The notes: generated by a model from the sequence alone, not told the origin. 64,000 bases of DNA from Candidatus Rhodoferax odensensis (GCA_016718405.1 JADKDJ010000017.1:11553-75552), one strand, 5' to 3'. Positions 51,603 to 62,800 are shown, counted from the first letter of the stretch. Translations and numbers: made by a program.

Positions 51603-51811
51603 CCTCATGGTGCCAAACGCGCACAAATCGGCCCCCGGACAGATACTCACGGCGAGTTCGAGCGTGCTTGATACGCCAAGAAAAATACCGGCCACCACGA
51701 GCCGCTCCCAATTGACTTTGACTTAGTCACCGCAGCACGCACCCCCCCTTCGCAGCGGAATGGGGTTTGGGGTGGGGACCGACCGATTTGTGCGCGTTTG
51801 GCACCATGAGG
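51603..51811. repeat. MITE-like element bounded by 29-base perfect inverted repeats
   Basis: The left arm 51603-51631 (begins CCTCATGGTGCC) is exactly complementary to the right arm 51783-51811 (ends GGCACCATGAGG). The 151-base interior includes a C-run and no protein-coding signal. This matches the organisation of a small nonautonomous transposable element or a pair of opposed repeats; a target-site duplication cannot be judged with confidence. No second copy of the arm was found in the window. Confidence 0.6.
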
Positions 51812-51887
51812 GCCCCGCCCCAAGCCCCATGCAGCCGCCTGCCAAAGCAACGAGACTCCGCCCACCAAAGCAACGCGACGCCGACAA

Positions 51888-51914
51888 GGATTGCCACGCT
51901 CCGCTCGCGATGAC
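51888..51914. repeat. REP-like half-site (GTCATTGCGAG family)
   Basis: GGATTGCCACGCTCCGCTCG followed by CGATGAC is one arm of the same REP family found near hutU and hutH. It lies just downstream of the gcdH stop codon. Confidence 0.6.
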
Positions 51915-51942
51915 AACGCTCAAGCGATACCCGGTACCGCGA

Positions 51943-53139
<1,197 letters not shown>

Positions 53140-53368
53140 GGTGGGGTCTCCTGGAATGATTGGACCCGATGGTAGCCTGCCCAAACAGGCCTGCCAACTG
53201 AGAATTTGGCACCCAGATATTCGATAAGTACATATATAAGTTGTTGCGACGTTACGCGATAACCGTAGCAATAGTCCAATTGACTAATCAATATATAACT
53301 CGATAGCTACTTATTTGATAGCATTTATCTTGACCTGTACGAGTGAATATGTGTAAAGTGTGCACAAC
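53140..53368. promoter_or_regulatory. AT-rich divergent promoter region of gcdH and lysR
   Basis: This 229-base gap is clearly richer in A and T than its surroundings (for instance 53215-53330). On the plus strand TTGACC (53330-53335) is followed after 18 bases by TAAAGT (53354-53359), a plausible promoter for the LysR gene but close to its start codon. Low-GC divergent gaps like this are usual targets of LysR regulators; no specific T-N11-A box is assigned. Confidence 0.45.
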
Positions 53369-54268
53369 ATGCGCTCCAAGATTCCATCCTTGCAGGCCCT
53401 GGCCTGCTTCGCCGCGGCGGCGCGCCACGAAAGCTACACCCGTGCCGCGCAAGAACTGGCCCTGACGCAAAGCGCCGTGTCGCGCCAGGTAGCGGCGTTG
53501 GAAGAGTTTTTGGGCGTTGCGCTGTTTCAGCGCACGCGCCACGGCATGGCGCTCACGGCGCGCGGGGCTGACTATGCACGCCAGATCGCGCCGCGCCTGC
53601 AGGCGCTGGAGCAGGACACCTTGGACGCGATGAGCGGCCAAGGTAGCGGCGGCGCCGTGCACCTGGCGGCGGTGCCGACCTTTGCCACACGTTGGCTGAT
53701 CCCACGCCTGCCGGACTTCGCGGCGCGACACCCCGAAATCGTGGTGCACATCGAAACGCGCACCCGACCCTTCCTGTTTGCCGACAGTGAGTTTGATTGC
53801 GCGCTGTATTCGGGCACAGCCGAACAGGTCACCAACTGGGCCGGTACGCGCACGCTCAAGTTGATGAGTGAGGACGTGCTACCCGTTTGCAGCCCATCGC
53901 TATTGGGTGGCCGGGCTCATATGGAGGCCACCGACATCGCGCAACTGCCGCTGCTGCAACAAAGCACCCGCCCCTACGGCTGGCGCCAGTGGTTCGACGC
54001 CATGGGCGCGCCTGCGCCCAACGCCTTGTCCGGCCCGCGCTACGAGCTATTCTCCATGACCGCCACCGCTGCGGCCTGCGGCCTTGGCGTAGCCCTGGTG
54101 CCACGCCTGCTGGTGGAAGACGAACTGGCGCGCGGCACCCTGGTGGTGGCCTGCAACCGCGCGTTGCAAGGTGAGCGCGCCTACTGCCTGGTGCTACCCG
54201 AGCGCGGCGAGGAGCGCCCGGCGGTTGGCGCCTTCAAGACCTGGCTGCTGCGGTCGGCGCAGGGTTGA
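53369..54268 (+). CDS. LysR-family regulator, probable control of gcdH
   Basis: A 299-residue LysR-type protein. The N-terminal helix-turn-helix (about 5-65) reads LQALACFAAAARHESYTRAAQELALTQSAVSRQVAALEEFLG, followed by a linker and the type-2 periplasmic-binding fold effector domain from about 90 (VHLAAVPTFATRWLIPRLPDFAARHP). It lies divergent to gcdH, the arrangement of GcdR-type regulators of glutarate use; the effector is probably a glutarate-related compound, inferred from position. A GTG at 53360 is an alternative start. Confidence 0.87.
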   Translation: MRSKIPSLQALACFAAAARHESYTRAAQELALTQSAVSRQVAALEEFLGVALFQRTRHGMALTARGADYARQIAPRLQALEQDTLDAMSGQGSGGAVHLAAVPTFATRWLIPRLPDFAARHPEIVVHIETRTRPFLFADSEFDCALYSGTAEQVTNWAGTRTLKLMSEDVLPVCSPSLLGGRAHMEATDIAQLPLLQQSTRPYGWRQWFDAMGAPAPNALSGPRYELFSMTATAAACGLGVALVPRLLVEDELARGTLVVACNRALQGERAYCLVLPERGEERPAVGAFKTWLLRSAQG

Positions 54269-54303
54269 GCCGAATTGCGTGGTGGCGCTTGCCATTCAAG
54301 CGC

Positions 54304-54323
54304 ATTTGCATAAAAATGCAAAT
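54304..54323. promoter_or_regulatory. Palindromic operator at the start of the TA pair
   Basis: ATTTGCAT-AAAA-ATGCAAAT is a perfect inverted repeat whose right arm ends directly at the antitoxin ATG (54324). Antitoxins of the ribbon-helix-helix type bind such repeats to repress their own operon, so this is probably the autoregulatory site. Confidence 0.6.
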
Positions 54324-54566
54324 ATGCGTACCAGTTTGGATATTCCCGACCCGCTGTTTCGGCACCTCAAGGCACGTGCCGCGATGGAAGGCATCACGCT
54401 ACGCGCGTTGATGCTGTCGCTCGTGACGCGCGGCATGAACACGACCGCTGACTCCGTGCCGTCCACCACCAGGGTCGAGTTACCCAGCGTCCAACTGGGC
54501 GCGCCTATGGCCTTGCGTGGCGATTCGCTGAGTAACGCCTCGCTCAGCGCTTTGCTGGATGAGTAG
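54324..54566 (+). CDS. VapB-like antitoxin
   Basis: An 80-residue protein with a ribbon-helix-helix style N-terminus (MRTSLDIPDPLFRHLKARAAMEG, then TLRALMLSLVTRGM) and a flexible polar tail (VELPSVQLGAPMALRGDSLSNAS) that resembles toxin-binding tails of VapB/FitA antitoxins. The stop codon lies within the first codons of the toxin gene (eight-base overlap). An exact operator-like palindrome abuts the start. Confidence 0.75.
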   Translation: MRTSLDIPDPLFRHLKARAAMEGITLRALMLSLVTRGMNTTADSVPSTTRVELPSVQLGAPMALRGDSLSNASLSALLDE

Positions 54567-55119
54567 CCCCGAACACACACCATATGCCGGCCCCGCCGCA
54601 ACACGACCAGTAAGGGCGCGTGAGGCGCCGGGCCTGCCGTGGCCACTGCAGCCCCTGGCACCGACCGGCGATCTTCCGGACATCAATGTCTGGCTGGCTC
54701 TGGCCGTACAGGAGCACCCCCATCACACCGCCGCCCGGCGCTATTGGGATGATGCACAAGCGCGGCCGAGCCTCGCCGATGGCACGCCATACCTGTGGTT
54801 TTGCCGAATCACCATGCTGGGCCTGATTCGGCTCCTGTGTCAGCCCAAGGCGGTTGGCCCAGGCGCGCTGCAACTGGATGCCGCGTGGACGCTGTACCAA
54901 CAGTACCGATCCCTACCCCAGATTGGTCTGGTCAGCGAGCCACTGGATTGCGACACCCAGTTGGGTGCACTGCTGGCCAATCAAACCTTGCCCGCACGCC
55001 TGTGGACCGACGCCTATCTGGCGGCCCTGGCACGCTCGTCCGGTCTGCGCCTGGTGACATTTGATCGGGACTTCGAGCGGTTTGGCCTTGATCGAATTCT
55101 GATCCTGCCTCGCCCCTAG
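54559..55119 (+). CDS. PIN-domain toxin (VapC-like)
   Basis: A 186-residue PIN-domain ribonuclease. The usual VapC start LPDINVWLALAVQEHPHHTAARRYWDDA appears only after about 38 residues of Pro/Ala-rich leader, so either the protein carries an unusual extension or translation starts later. Acidic residues for Mg2+ are D in DINVW, the D of DDAQARP, D in WTDAYLAALA and D in VTFDRDFERFG. PIN toxins cut tRNA or rRNA. It follows its antitoxin with an eight-base overlap. Confidence 0.85.
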   Translation: MSSPEHTPYAGPAATRPVRAREAPGLPWPLQPLAPTGDLPDINVWLALAVQEHPHHTAARRYWDDAQARPSLADGTPYLWFCRITMLGLIRLLCQPKAVGPGALQLDAAWTLYQQYRSLPQIGLVSEPLDCDTQLGALLANQTLPARLWTDAYLAALARSSGLRLVTFDRDFERFGLDRILILPRP

Positions 55120-55155
55120 CCACGCGCCAATCGACCCCCCTTCGGGCAAACCCTA

Positions 55156-55212
55156 TTCACACCGCACGGCCTGCGTGGCTATCATCTGCCAAGAACCTGA
55201 CTGAATGGTCAG
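55156..55212 (+). promoter_or_regulatory. Promoter with RutR-like operator upstream of the pyrimidine operon
   Basis: TTCACA (55156-55161, 5/6), 18 bases, TATCAT (55180-55185, 5/6) form a sigma-70 promoter. Immediately downstream CTGACTGAATGGTCAG (55197-55212) is an inverted repeat with a good match to the RutR consensus TTGACCA-N2-TGGTCAA (10 of 14 fixed positions). RutR is a TetR-family sensor of uracil/thymine controlling pyrimidine breakdown. No rutR gene is in the window. Confidence 0.65.
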
Positions 55213-55246
55213 TTTTTTGGAAATCGCCACTTCAGGAGTTGCCAGC

Positions 55247-56629
55247 GTGACTGCCGCCCACACCACCGTGCCTCAGATCTCCGGCGTTGACGTTCGCCCT
55301 GGCCGCCTCAGCGCCGACGAGTACGCGCGGCGCTTTTCTGACGCCAACCCGGCGTTGACGCCCGCGCAGGCGGTGTTGGAAGCCGAACGCTGCCTGTACT
55401 GCTTTGATGCACCCTGCGCCAGCGCCTGCCCGACGCACATCGACGTACCCTCCTTCATCCGCCGCATTGCCGACGGCAACCTGCGCGGCTCGGCGCGCGC
55501 CATTCTGGAAGCCAACCCGCTGGGTGGCATGTGCGCGCGGGTCTGCCCGACCGAAGTGTTGTGCGAACAGGTCTGCGTGCGCAACACGCAGGAAGGCAAG
55601 CCGGTGCAAATCGGCCGCTTGCAACGCCACGCGGTGGATGCGGTGATGTTCGACCCGGCCGCCGCGCCACTGTTCACCCGCGCCGCACCCAGCGGCAAGA
55701 CGATAGCGGTGCTTGGTGCCGGGCCAGCCGGCCTGGCCTGCGCCCACACGCTGGCGCGCCTGGGACATGCGGTAACGATGCTCGACGCACGACCCAAGGC
55801 CGGCGGTCTCAACGAATATGGACTGGCGGCCTACAAGACGCCCGAAGGCTTCGCCCAGCGCGAGCTAGCCTGGTTGCTGTCCATCGGCGGTATCGAGGTG
55901 CGCCACAACTGGAAGCTCGAGACCAGCGCCCAACTGGCCGAGCTGCGCGCTCAGTTCGACGCCGTGTTCCTCGGCCTGGGCCTGGGCGGCACGCACCGGC
56001 TCAAGGTGCCGGGCGAAGAACTTGAGGGCGTGCAAGATGCGGTGGACTTTGTTGCCACGCTGCGTCAGACCACCGACCTGTCCACACTACCGATTGGCCG
56101 ACGTATCGTGGTGATTGGTGGAGGCATGACCGCGGTGGATGCCGCTGTCCAATCCAAATTGCTGGGCGCCCAGAACGTCAGCATGGTTTATCGGCGCGGC
56201 CCAGACGACATGTCGGCATCCAAAGCCGAGCAGGAATGGGCGCAGACCCACGGCGTCGTACTGCACCACTGGCTGGCACCGATCGGTATTGCGGGGCAGG
56301 ATGGCCACGTCAAAGCGGTGCGTTTTGCCGATCAGGCGATGGTCAACGGCCAACTGCAACCCACCGGGCGTGAATTGACGTTTGAAGCGGACATGGTGTT
56401 CAAGGCCATCGGCCAACAACTGCAGAGCACGGTGCTGGCGCAGGCCGGCATGGCGCTGACCGGCGGACGCATCGCCACCGACGAAGCCGGCCTGACCAGC
56501 CTGCCAGGCGTATGGGCTGGCGGTGATTGCCGCGCAGGCGGACTTGACCTGACCGTGGAAGCGGTCGAGCACGGCAAGCGCGCGGCCCATGCCATCCATA
56601 CGCAACTTGCAAACACCGCCTCAGCATGA
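55247..56629 (+). CDS. preT: NAD-dependent dihydropyrimidine dehydrogenase, subunit PreT
   Basis: A 460-residue GltD-like flavoprotein subunit that reduces uracil/thymine together with PreA. N-terminal Fe-S region: CLYCFDAPCASACPTHIDVP and GGMCARVCPTEVLCEQVCV. FAD motif VLGAGPAGLACAHTLA, second Rossmann motif VVIGGGMTAVDAAVQS, and C-terminal GVWAGGDCRAGGLDLTVEA. I chose GTG 55247 with SD AGGAG; the upstream ATG at 55205 lies inside the operator and has no SD. A REP-bearing gap separates it from preA. Confidence 0.94.
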   Translation: MTAAHTTVPQISGVDVRPGRLSADEYARRFSDANPALTPAQAVLEAERCLYCFDAPCASACPTHIDVPSFIRRIADGNLRGSARAILEANPLGGMCARVCPTEVLCEQVCVRNTQEGKPVQIGRLQRHAVDAVMFDPAAAPLFTRAAPSGKTIAVLGAGPAGLACAHTLARLGHAVTMLDARPKAGGLNEYGLAAYKTPEGFAQRELAWLLSIGGIEVRHNWKLETSAQLAELRAQFDAVFLGLGLGGTHRLKVPGEELEGVQDAVDFVATLRQTTDLSTLPIGRRIVVIGGGMTAVDAAVQSKLLGAQNVSMVYRRGPDDMSASKAEQEWAQTHGVVLHHWLAPIGIAGQDGHVKAVRFADQAMVNGQLQPTGRELTFEADMVFKAIGQQLQSTVLAQAGMALTGGRIATDEAGLTSLPGVWAGGDCRAGGLDLTVEAVEHGKRAAHAIHTQLANTASA

Positions 56630-56666
56630 AAAACACGGCACCCCGTCATCGCGGGTCCGCAGGCTC

Positions 56667-56725
56667 GTCACTGCGAGCGCAGCGTGGCAGTCCATGCAGC
56701 CAAAATCACTGCGTTCGCAATGACG
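56667..56725. repeat. REP-like palindrome between preT and preA
   Basis: GTCACTGCGAGCGCAGCGTG at the left and CACTGCGTTCGCAATGACGG at the right form the same family as the hut-region REPs, with a diverged centre. About 20 bases on, GGTCTGTCCCACA (56744-56756) resembles the tail of the GGACA hairpin family. Confidence 0.7.
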
Positions 56726-56772
56726 GCGCTCGGTCACGTTAAAGGTCTGTCCCACACAGTCGCAGGAACACC

Positions 56773-58092
56773 ATGGCCAATTTACACACCACCTTCGCCG
56801 GCATCCACAGCCCCAACCCGTTCTGGCTGGCCAGCGCGCCACCGACCGACAAGGCCTACAACGTCAACCGCGCCTTCGAAGCCGGCTGGGGCGGCGTGGT
56901 GTGGAAGACGCTGGGCGAGGCCGGGCCGCCTGTCGTCAACGTCAACGGCCCGCGCTACGGCGCGCTACTCAGCCCCGACCGGCGTCTGCTGGGCTTCAAC
57001 AACATCGAACTGATCACCGACCGCGACCTCGAACTCAACCTCAAAGAGATCACCCAGGTCAAGCGCGACTGGCCCGAGCGCGCCATGGTGGTGTCGCTGA
57101 TGGTGCCCTGCGAGGAAGCATCCTGGAAAGCCATTCTGGCGCAGGTGCAAGACACCGGCGCCGACGGCGTGGAACTCAACTTTGGCTGCCCGCATGGCAT
57201 GAGCGAGCGCGGCATGGGCGCGGCCGTGGGCCAGGTGCCGGAATACATCGAGATGGTCACCGCCTGGTGCAAGCAGTACAGCAAGCTGCCGGTGATCGTC
57301 AAACTCACGCCCAACATCACCGACGTGCGCCTGCCCGCGCGTGCCGCCAAGAAGGGCGGGGCCGATGCGGTGTCGCTGATCAACACCATCAACTCCATCA
57401 TGGGTGTGGACCCCTACACGCTGAAGATGAGCCCCAATACCGGTGGCATGGGCAGCCATGGTGGTTACTGCGGCCCGGCCGTCAAACCGATTGCGCTGAA
57501 CATGGTGGCCGAGATCGCACGCGACCCGCAGACCGCGGGCCTGCCCATCAGCGGCATTGGCGGCATTGGCAACTGGCGCGACGCGCTGGACTTCATCGCG
57601 CTGGGCAGTGGCACGGTGCAGGTCTGCACCGCCGCCATGGTCTACGGCTTCAAGATCGTGCAGGAGATGACGGATGGTTTGTCCAACTACATGGACGAGA
57701 TGGGCTTTGCCAGCGTGTCAGAAATAGTCGGCAAGGCGCTGCCCACGGTCACCAACTGGCAATACCTTAACCTCAACCACATCAGCAAAGCCGTCATCAA
57801 CCAGAGCAGTTGCATCCAGTGCGGGCGCTGCCACATCGCCTGCGAGGACACCTCGCACCAGGCCATTACCGCCACGCGCGACGGCAAGCGCCACTTTGAA
57901 GTGAGGGAGGACGAGTGCGTGGGCTGCAACCTGTGTGCGGTAGTGTGCCCGGTACCGCAGTGCATTACGCTGCGCGACCTCGCACCGGGTGAGACCGACC
58001 GGCGCACCGACAAGGTGGTCAGCGCCACGTACGCCGACTGGACCAGCCACCCGAACAACCCGATGCGCGCCACGGCGAAGGCGTACGAATGA
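56773..58092 (+). CDS. preA: NAD-dependent dihydropyrimidine dehydrogenase, subunit PreA
   Basis: A 439-residue catalytic subunit: an FMN-binding dihydroorotate-dehydrogenase-like barrel (about 1-320) followed by two [4Fe-4S] motifs near the C-terminus (CIQCGRCHIACEDTSHQ and CVGCNLCAVVCPVPQC). LNFGCPHGMSERGMG contains the active-site Cys, and IVKLTPNITDVRLPARAAKKGG and SGIGGIGNWRDALDFIALGSGTVQVC bind FMN phosphate. It reduces uracil to 5,6-dihydrouracil with electrons passed from PreT. Confidence 0.95.
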   Translation: MANLHTTFAGIHSPNPFWLASAPPTDKAYNVNRAFEAGWGGVVWKTLGEAGPPVVNVNGPRYGALLSPDRRLLGFNNIELITDRDLELNLKEITQVKRDWPERAMVVSLMVPCEEASWKAILAQVQDTGADGVELNFGCPHGMSERGMGAAVGQVPEYIEMVTAWCKQYSKLPVIVKLTPNITDVRLPARAAKKGGADAVSLINTINSIMGVDPYTLKMSPNTGGMGSHGGYCGPAVKPIALNMVAEIARDPQTAGLPISGIGGIGNWRDALDFIALGSGTVQVCTAAMVYGFKIVQEMTDGLSNYMDEMGFASVSEIVGKALPTVTNWQYLNLNHISKAVINQSSCIQCGRCHIACEDTSHQAITATRDGKRHFEVREDECVGCNLCAVVCPVPQCITLRDLAPGETDRRTDKVVSATYADWTSHPNNPMRATAKAYE

Positions 58093-58190
58093 ACGCCAGC
58101 CCCCCCAGTTGTCAGCGAGGCACACGCAATCATCTAACTTTGCACGCGCTCCAATGCGGCAACTGACCCGCACTTTTCTAAGGAGACACC

Positions 58191-59633
58191 ATGTCCAACT
58201 TGTTGATCCGTGGCGGCACCGTCGTCAACGCTGACCGCTCCTTTCGTGCTGATGTGCTGACGCAAAACGGCAAGATCGCCGCCGTGGGCGAGAGCCTGCA
58301 AGCCCCAGCAGGCGCCACCGTGGTGGACGCCGGCGGCCAGTACGTGATGCCCGGTGGCATCGACCCGCACACGCACATGCAGTTGCCCTTCATGGGCACG
58401 GTCACCATGGACGACTTCTTCACCGGCACGGCGGCCGGCTTGGCAGGTGGCAACACCACCATCATCGACTTCGTGATTCCCAACCCCAAGCAGCCGCTGA
58501 TGGAGGCCTACCAGACCTGGCGTGGTTGGGCCGAAAAGGCCGCCGGGGATTACAGCTTTCACGTGGCGGTGACCTGGTGGGATGAGTCAGTGCACCGGGA
58601 CATGGGCACGCTGGTGCACAGCGAAGGCGTCAACAGCTTCAAGCACTTCATGGCCTACAAGAACGCCATCATGTGCGACGACGAAACCCTGGTGAACAGC
58701 TTCAAGCGCTGCTTGGAACTGGGCGCCATGCCCACCGTGCACGCGGAAAACGGCGAGTTGGTGTTCCTGCTGCAACGCGAAGTGGCGGCCATGGGCATCA
58801 AGGGGCCCGAAGGCCACCCGCTGTCGCGCCCGCCGATGGTGGAAGGCGAAGCCGCCAACCGCGCCATCGCCATCGCCGATGTGCTCAATGTGCCGATCTA
58901 CGTGGTGCATGTGAGCTGCGTCGAAGCCGCCGAATCAATAGCCCGCGCCCGCGCGCGCGGACAGCGCGTCTATGGCGAAGTGCTGGCCGGCCACCTGGTC
59001 ATAGACGACAGCGTCTACCGCCACCCGGACTTTGCCACGGCCGCCGCCCACGTGATGAGCCCGCCGTTTCGCCCCAAGGGCAACCAGGAGTTCCTCTGGC
59101 GCGGCCTGCAAGCGGGCAATCTGCACACCACCGCCACCGACCACTGCACCTTCTGCGCCGCGCAAAAGGCCGCCGGCAAGGACGACTTTGCCAAGATTCC
59201 CAACGGCTGCGGCGGGGTCGAAGAACGCCTGGCCGTGATCTGGGACGAGGGTGTCAACACCGGGCGCCTGACGCCGAGCGAGTTCGTCGCCATCACCTCC
59301 GCCAACACCGCCAAGCTGTTCAACATCTATCCGCAAAAAGGCAGCGTCTCCGTGGGCGCCGACGCCGATTTGGTGGTGTGGGACCCGGCGGGCACCAAGA
59401 CGCTGTCGGCCAAGACACAACACAGCAAGGGCGACTTCAACATCTTCGAAGGCCGCACCGTGCGCGGGATCCCCAGTCACACCGTGAGCCAAGGCGAGCC
59501 GGTGTTTGTGCAGGGTGATTTGCGGGCGGTGCAGGGCAAGGGGCGCTACCTCAAACGGCCGGCGTTTGGGCCCAACTTTGCTGCAGCCAAGTTGCGCGCG
59601 GAAACCTTGGCGCCTACTGCGGTCAAGCGCTAA
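58191..59633 (+). CDS. hydA: Dihydropyrimidinase (D-hydantoinase)
   Basis: A 480-residue cyclic amidohydrolase opening dihydrouracil to N-carbamoyl-beta-alanine; many also act on hydantoins. Zinc ligands: GGIDPHTHMQLPFMG, the carboxylated Lys in HFMAYKNAIM, VHAENGELVF, VVHVSCVEAAE, and Asp in TATDHCTFCAAQKA. SD TAAGGAGAC precedes the ATG. It follows preA after 98 bases and precedes the amidohydrolase-HsdR fusion. Confidence 0.95.
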   Translation: MSNLLIRGGTVVNADRSFRADVLTQNGKIAAVGESLQAPAGATVVDAGGQYVMPGGIDPHTHMQLPFMGTVTMDDFFTGTAAGLAGGNTTIIDFVIPNPKQPLMEAYQTWRGWAEKAAGDYSFHVAVTWWDESVHRDMGTLVHSEGVNSFKHFMAYKNAIMCDDETLVNSFKRCLELGAMPTVHAENGELVFLLQREVAAMGIKGPEGHPLSRPPMVEGEAANRAIAIADVLNVPIYVVHVSCVEAAESIARARARGQRVYGEVLAGHLVIDDSVYRHPDFATAAAHVMSPPFRPKGNQEFLWRGLQAGNLHTTATDHCTFCAAQKAAGKDDFAKIPNGCGGVEERLAVIWDEGVNTGRLTPSEFVAITSANTAKLFNIYPQKGSVSVGADADLVVWDPAGTKTLSAKTQHSKGDFNIFEGRTVRGIPSHTVSQGEPVFVQGDLRAVQGKGRYLKRPAFGPNFAAAKLRAETLAPTAVKR

Positions 59634-59802
59634 GGCCTGCCCCTCACTGTGTGCGCAGCATCTTTGCGAACGGCGTGGCGCGCGGGCACGGTGTTCCCGG
59701 TGAGTCCCAGACACGATCTCGGCCGGCAGGGGGTAAGCGGGGCCGTTTGTTCCAAGAGGCCCCAGCACACTGGCGCGACCAACGCGGAACCAGGAGTTCA
59801 CC

Positions 59803-62800
59803 ATGACAACCGCCGTAGAAGCAACAAGCGCCATCAACATTGGAGACATCCGCATCAACGGCGAACGCCTGTGGGCTTCGCTGATGGAGTTGGCCAAGAT
59901 CGGCGCCACCCCAAAAGGCGGTGTGTGTCGATTGACCTTGACTGACCTGGACAAACAAGGCCGCGATCTGGTGCTGCGCTGGGCCCGTGAAGCGGGCATG
60001 ACGGTGACCATCGACAAGATCGGCAACGGCTTCATGCGCCGCGCCGGGCGCAACAACAGCTTGGCCCCCATCGTCACCGGCAGCCACATCGACACTCAGC
60101 CTACCGGCGGCAAGTTTGATGGCAACTACGGCGTACTCGCTGGGCTGGAAGTGGTGCGTACCCTCAACGACTTGGGGCTGGAGACCGAGGCGCCGATCGA
60201 AGTGGCCTTTTGGACCAACGAAGAAGGCTCGCGCTTCGTGCCAGTGATGATGGGCTCAGGCGTGTTCGCCAAAGCCTTCACGCTGGAGCACGCCTACGCC
60301 GCCAAGGACACCGAAGGCAAGAGCGTGGGTGAAGAACTCAAGCGTATTGGCTACATCGGTGACCAGGAGCCCGGCGACCATCCCATTGGTGCCTACTTTG
60401 AAACGCACATCGAACAAGGCCCGGTGCTGGAGGATGCCGACGTGACCATCGGCGTGGTGCAGGGCGTGCTGGGCATCCGCTGGTTTGACTGCACCGTCAC
60501 CGGCATGGAAGCCCACGCCGGCCCCACCCCCATGGCGCTGCGCAAAGACGCCATGCAGGTCGCCACCCGCATCATGCAAGAGGTGGTGGCCACGGCCATG
60601 CGCCACCAACCGCACGGGCGCGGCACGGTGGGCATGGTGCACGTCCACCCCAACAGCCGCAACGTGATTCCGGGCCGCGTCAAGTTCAGCATCGACCTGC
60701 GCAACGCCACCGACGCGCTGGTGGACCAGATGGCCGACGAGGTGAAGGTCTTTGCCGCCAAGGTGGCCCAGGACAGCGGCCTGGACGTAAAGATCGAGAT
60801 GGTGTCAAGCTACCCGGCACAGGCCTTTCACGAGGACTGCAAGGGCGCGGTGGCCCGCGCCGCGGCCAAGCTGGGTTACTCCAACATGCCCGCCGTCTCC
60901 GGCGCCGGCCACGACGCCGTCTACATGGCGCGCCTGGCCCCCAGCGGCATGATCTTCATCCCCTGCAAGGACGGCATCAGCCACAACGAGATCGAGGACG
61001 CCAAGCCCGAGCACATCACCGCCGGGTGCAATGTGCTGCTGCACGCGATGCTGGAAGAGCAGATTGAATACGGCTTCATCGGCAAGCTGCAGGGGCTGAA
61101 ATACGAATACCGGGCCGACATCCGCGACCGCGCCGCGCTGGAGCGCAACTTTCGCGAAAAGTTCGAGGCGCTCAACCGCGTCAAGCTCACCAACGCAGAA
61201 TTCAGCGCCTGCTGGAAGAGATCCACCACGCCCGACGTTTTCACCGCCGCGCAAACCCTGCGCACGCGTAACAGCTTCATCCGTGAAGACGGCACCCCGC
61301 TGAACTACACGCTGGTCAATATCGACGACTGGTGCAAGAACAGCTTCGAGGTCGTCAACCAGCTGCGCATCAACACCGACTACAGCCACCACCGCTTTGA
61401 TGTTGTCCTGCTCATCAACGGAGTGCCCGTGGTGCAGATCGAGCTCAAGACGCTGGGCATCAACCCACGCCGCGCCATCGAGCAGATCGTTGAATACAAG
61501 AACGACCCCGGCAACGGCTTCACGCGCACACTGCTGTGCTTCATGCAGGTGTTCGTCGTCAGCAACCGCGACTCCACCTACTACTTCGCCAATAACAACG
61601 CCCGGCATTTCAGCTTCAACGCCGACGAGCGCTTCCTGCCCATCTACCAGTTCGCCAAGCCCGACAACACCAAGGTTTCTGGGTTGGATGAGTTTGCGGA
61701 TGAGTTCCTGCCCAAATGCACGCTCGGCCAGATGATCAGCCGCTACATGGTGTTGGTCGCCAGCGAGCAAAAGCTCCTGATGATGCGGCCCTACCAAATC
61801 TATGCCGTCAAAAACATCGTCAAGTGCATCGAAGAAAACAGCGGCAACGGCTACATCTGGCACACCACCGGCAGCGGCAAAACGCTCACCAGCTTCAAGG
61901 CCTCCACGCTGCTCAAGGCCAATCCGAACATCGAGAAATGCCTCTTCGTGGTGGACCGCAAAGACCTCGACCGCCAGACCCGCGAGGAATTCAACCGCTT
62001 CCAGGAAGGCTGCGTCGAGAGCAACACCAACACCGGCGAGCTGGTTCGCCGCCTGCTGTCTGACGATGCGGCAGACAAGGTCATCGTCTGCACCATCCAA
62101 AAGCTTGGCCTGGCGCTGAACGAAAACAGCAAACGCAACAAGAGCCGCGATAAGCGCGGACTCGCCACCTATGCCGACCAGCTCGAAGCGCTGCGCGACA
62201 AGCGCATCGTCTTCATCTTCGACGAATGCCACCGCTCCCAGTTTGGCGACAACCACCAGACCATCAAAGAGTTTTTCCCCAAGGCCCAGCTCTTCGGCTT
62301 TACCGGCACGCCGATCTTTCCGGAAAACTCGACCGTCAAACAGATCACGGGCGAAGAGCAAACGCTCAAGACCACGGAAGACCTCTTCCAGCAGTCCCTG
62401 CACGAATACACCATCACCCACGCGATTGAAGACCGCAACGTCCTGAAGTTTCACGTCGATTACTTCAAACCCGATGGCAAGAACCCGCCCAAGCAGGGCG
62501 AGAAGATCGCCAAACGCGCTATCGTCGAAGCCATCCTCGCCAAGCACGACGCCGCCACCGGCGGGCGCAAGTTCAACGCCATCTTTGCCACGGCATCGAT
62601 CAACGACGCTATCGAATACCACCGGCTGTTTGAAGAGATGCAGGCCGAAGAGCTGCAGGCCGATGCCAGCTTTGTGCCGCTCAATATCGCCGCCGTGTTC
62701 TCACCGCCCAGCGACGTGAGCGCCGACGTGCGCCAGCTGCAAGAAGACCTGCCCAACGAACTGGCAGACAACCAGCAGGAGCCGGACGCCAAGAAGGCCG

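Larger units (their letters stand above)
51471..51942. other. Gene-free spacer with a 29-base inverted repeat
   Basis: No gene is recognised. It contains a perfect 29-base inverted repeat (51603-51631 and 51783-51811, described separately) around a C-rich centre, and a REP-like arm at 51888-51914. No terminator is evident between gcdH and the CoA-transferase gene, so they could still be cotranscribed. Confidence 0.7.

Noticed and set aside
60805..62622. Long minus-strand open frame of about 605 codons opposite the HsdR fusion
   Set aside because: Antisense shadow of a well-recognised coding region; no homologous motifs, and no SD at its start.
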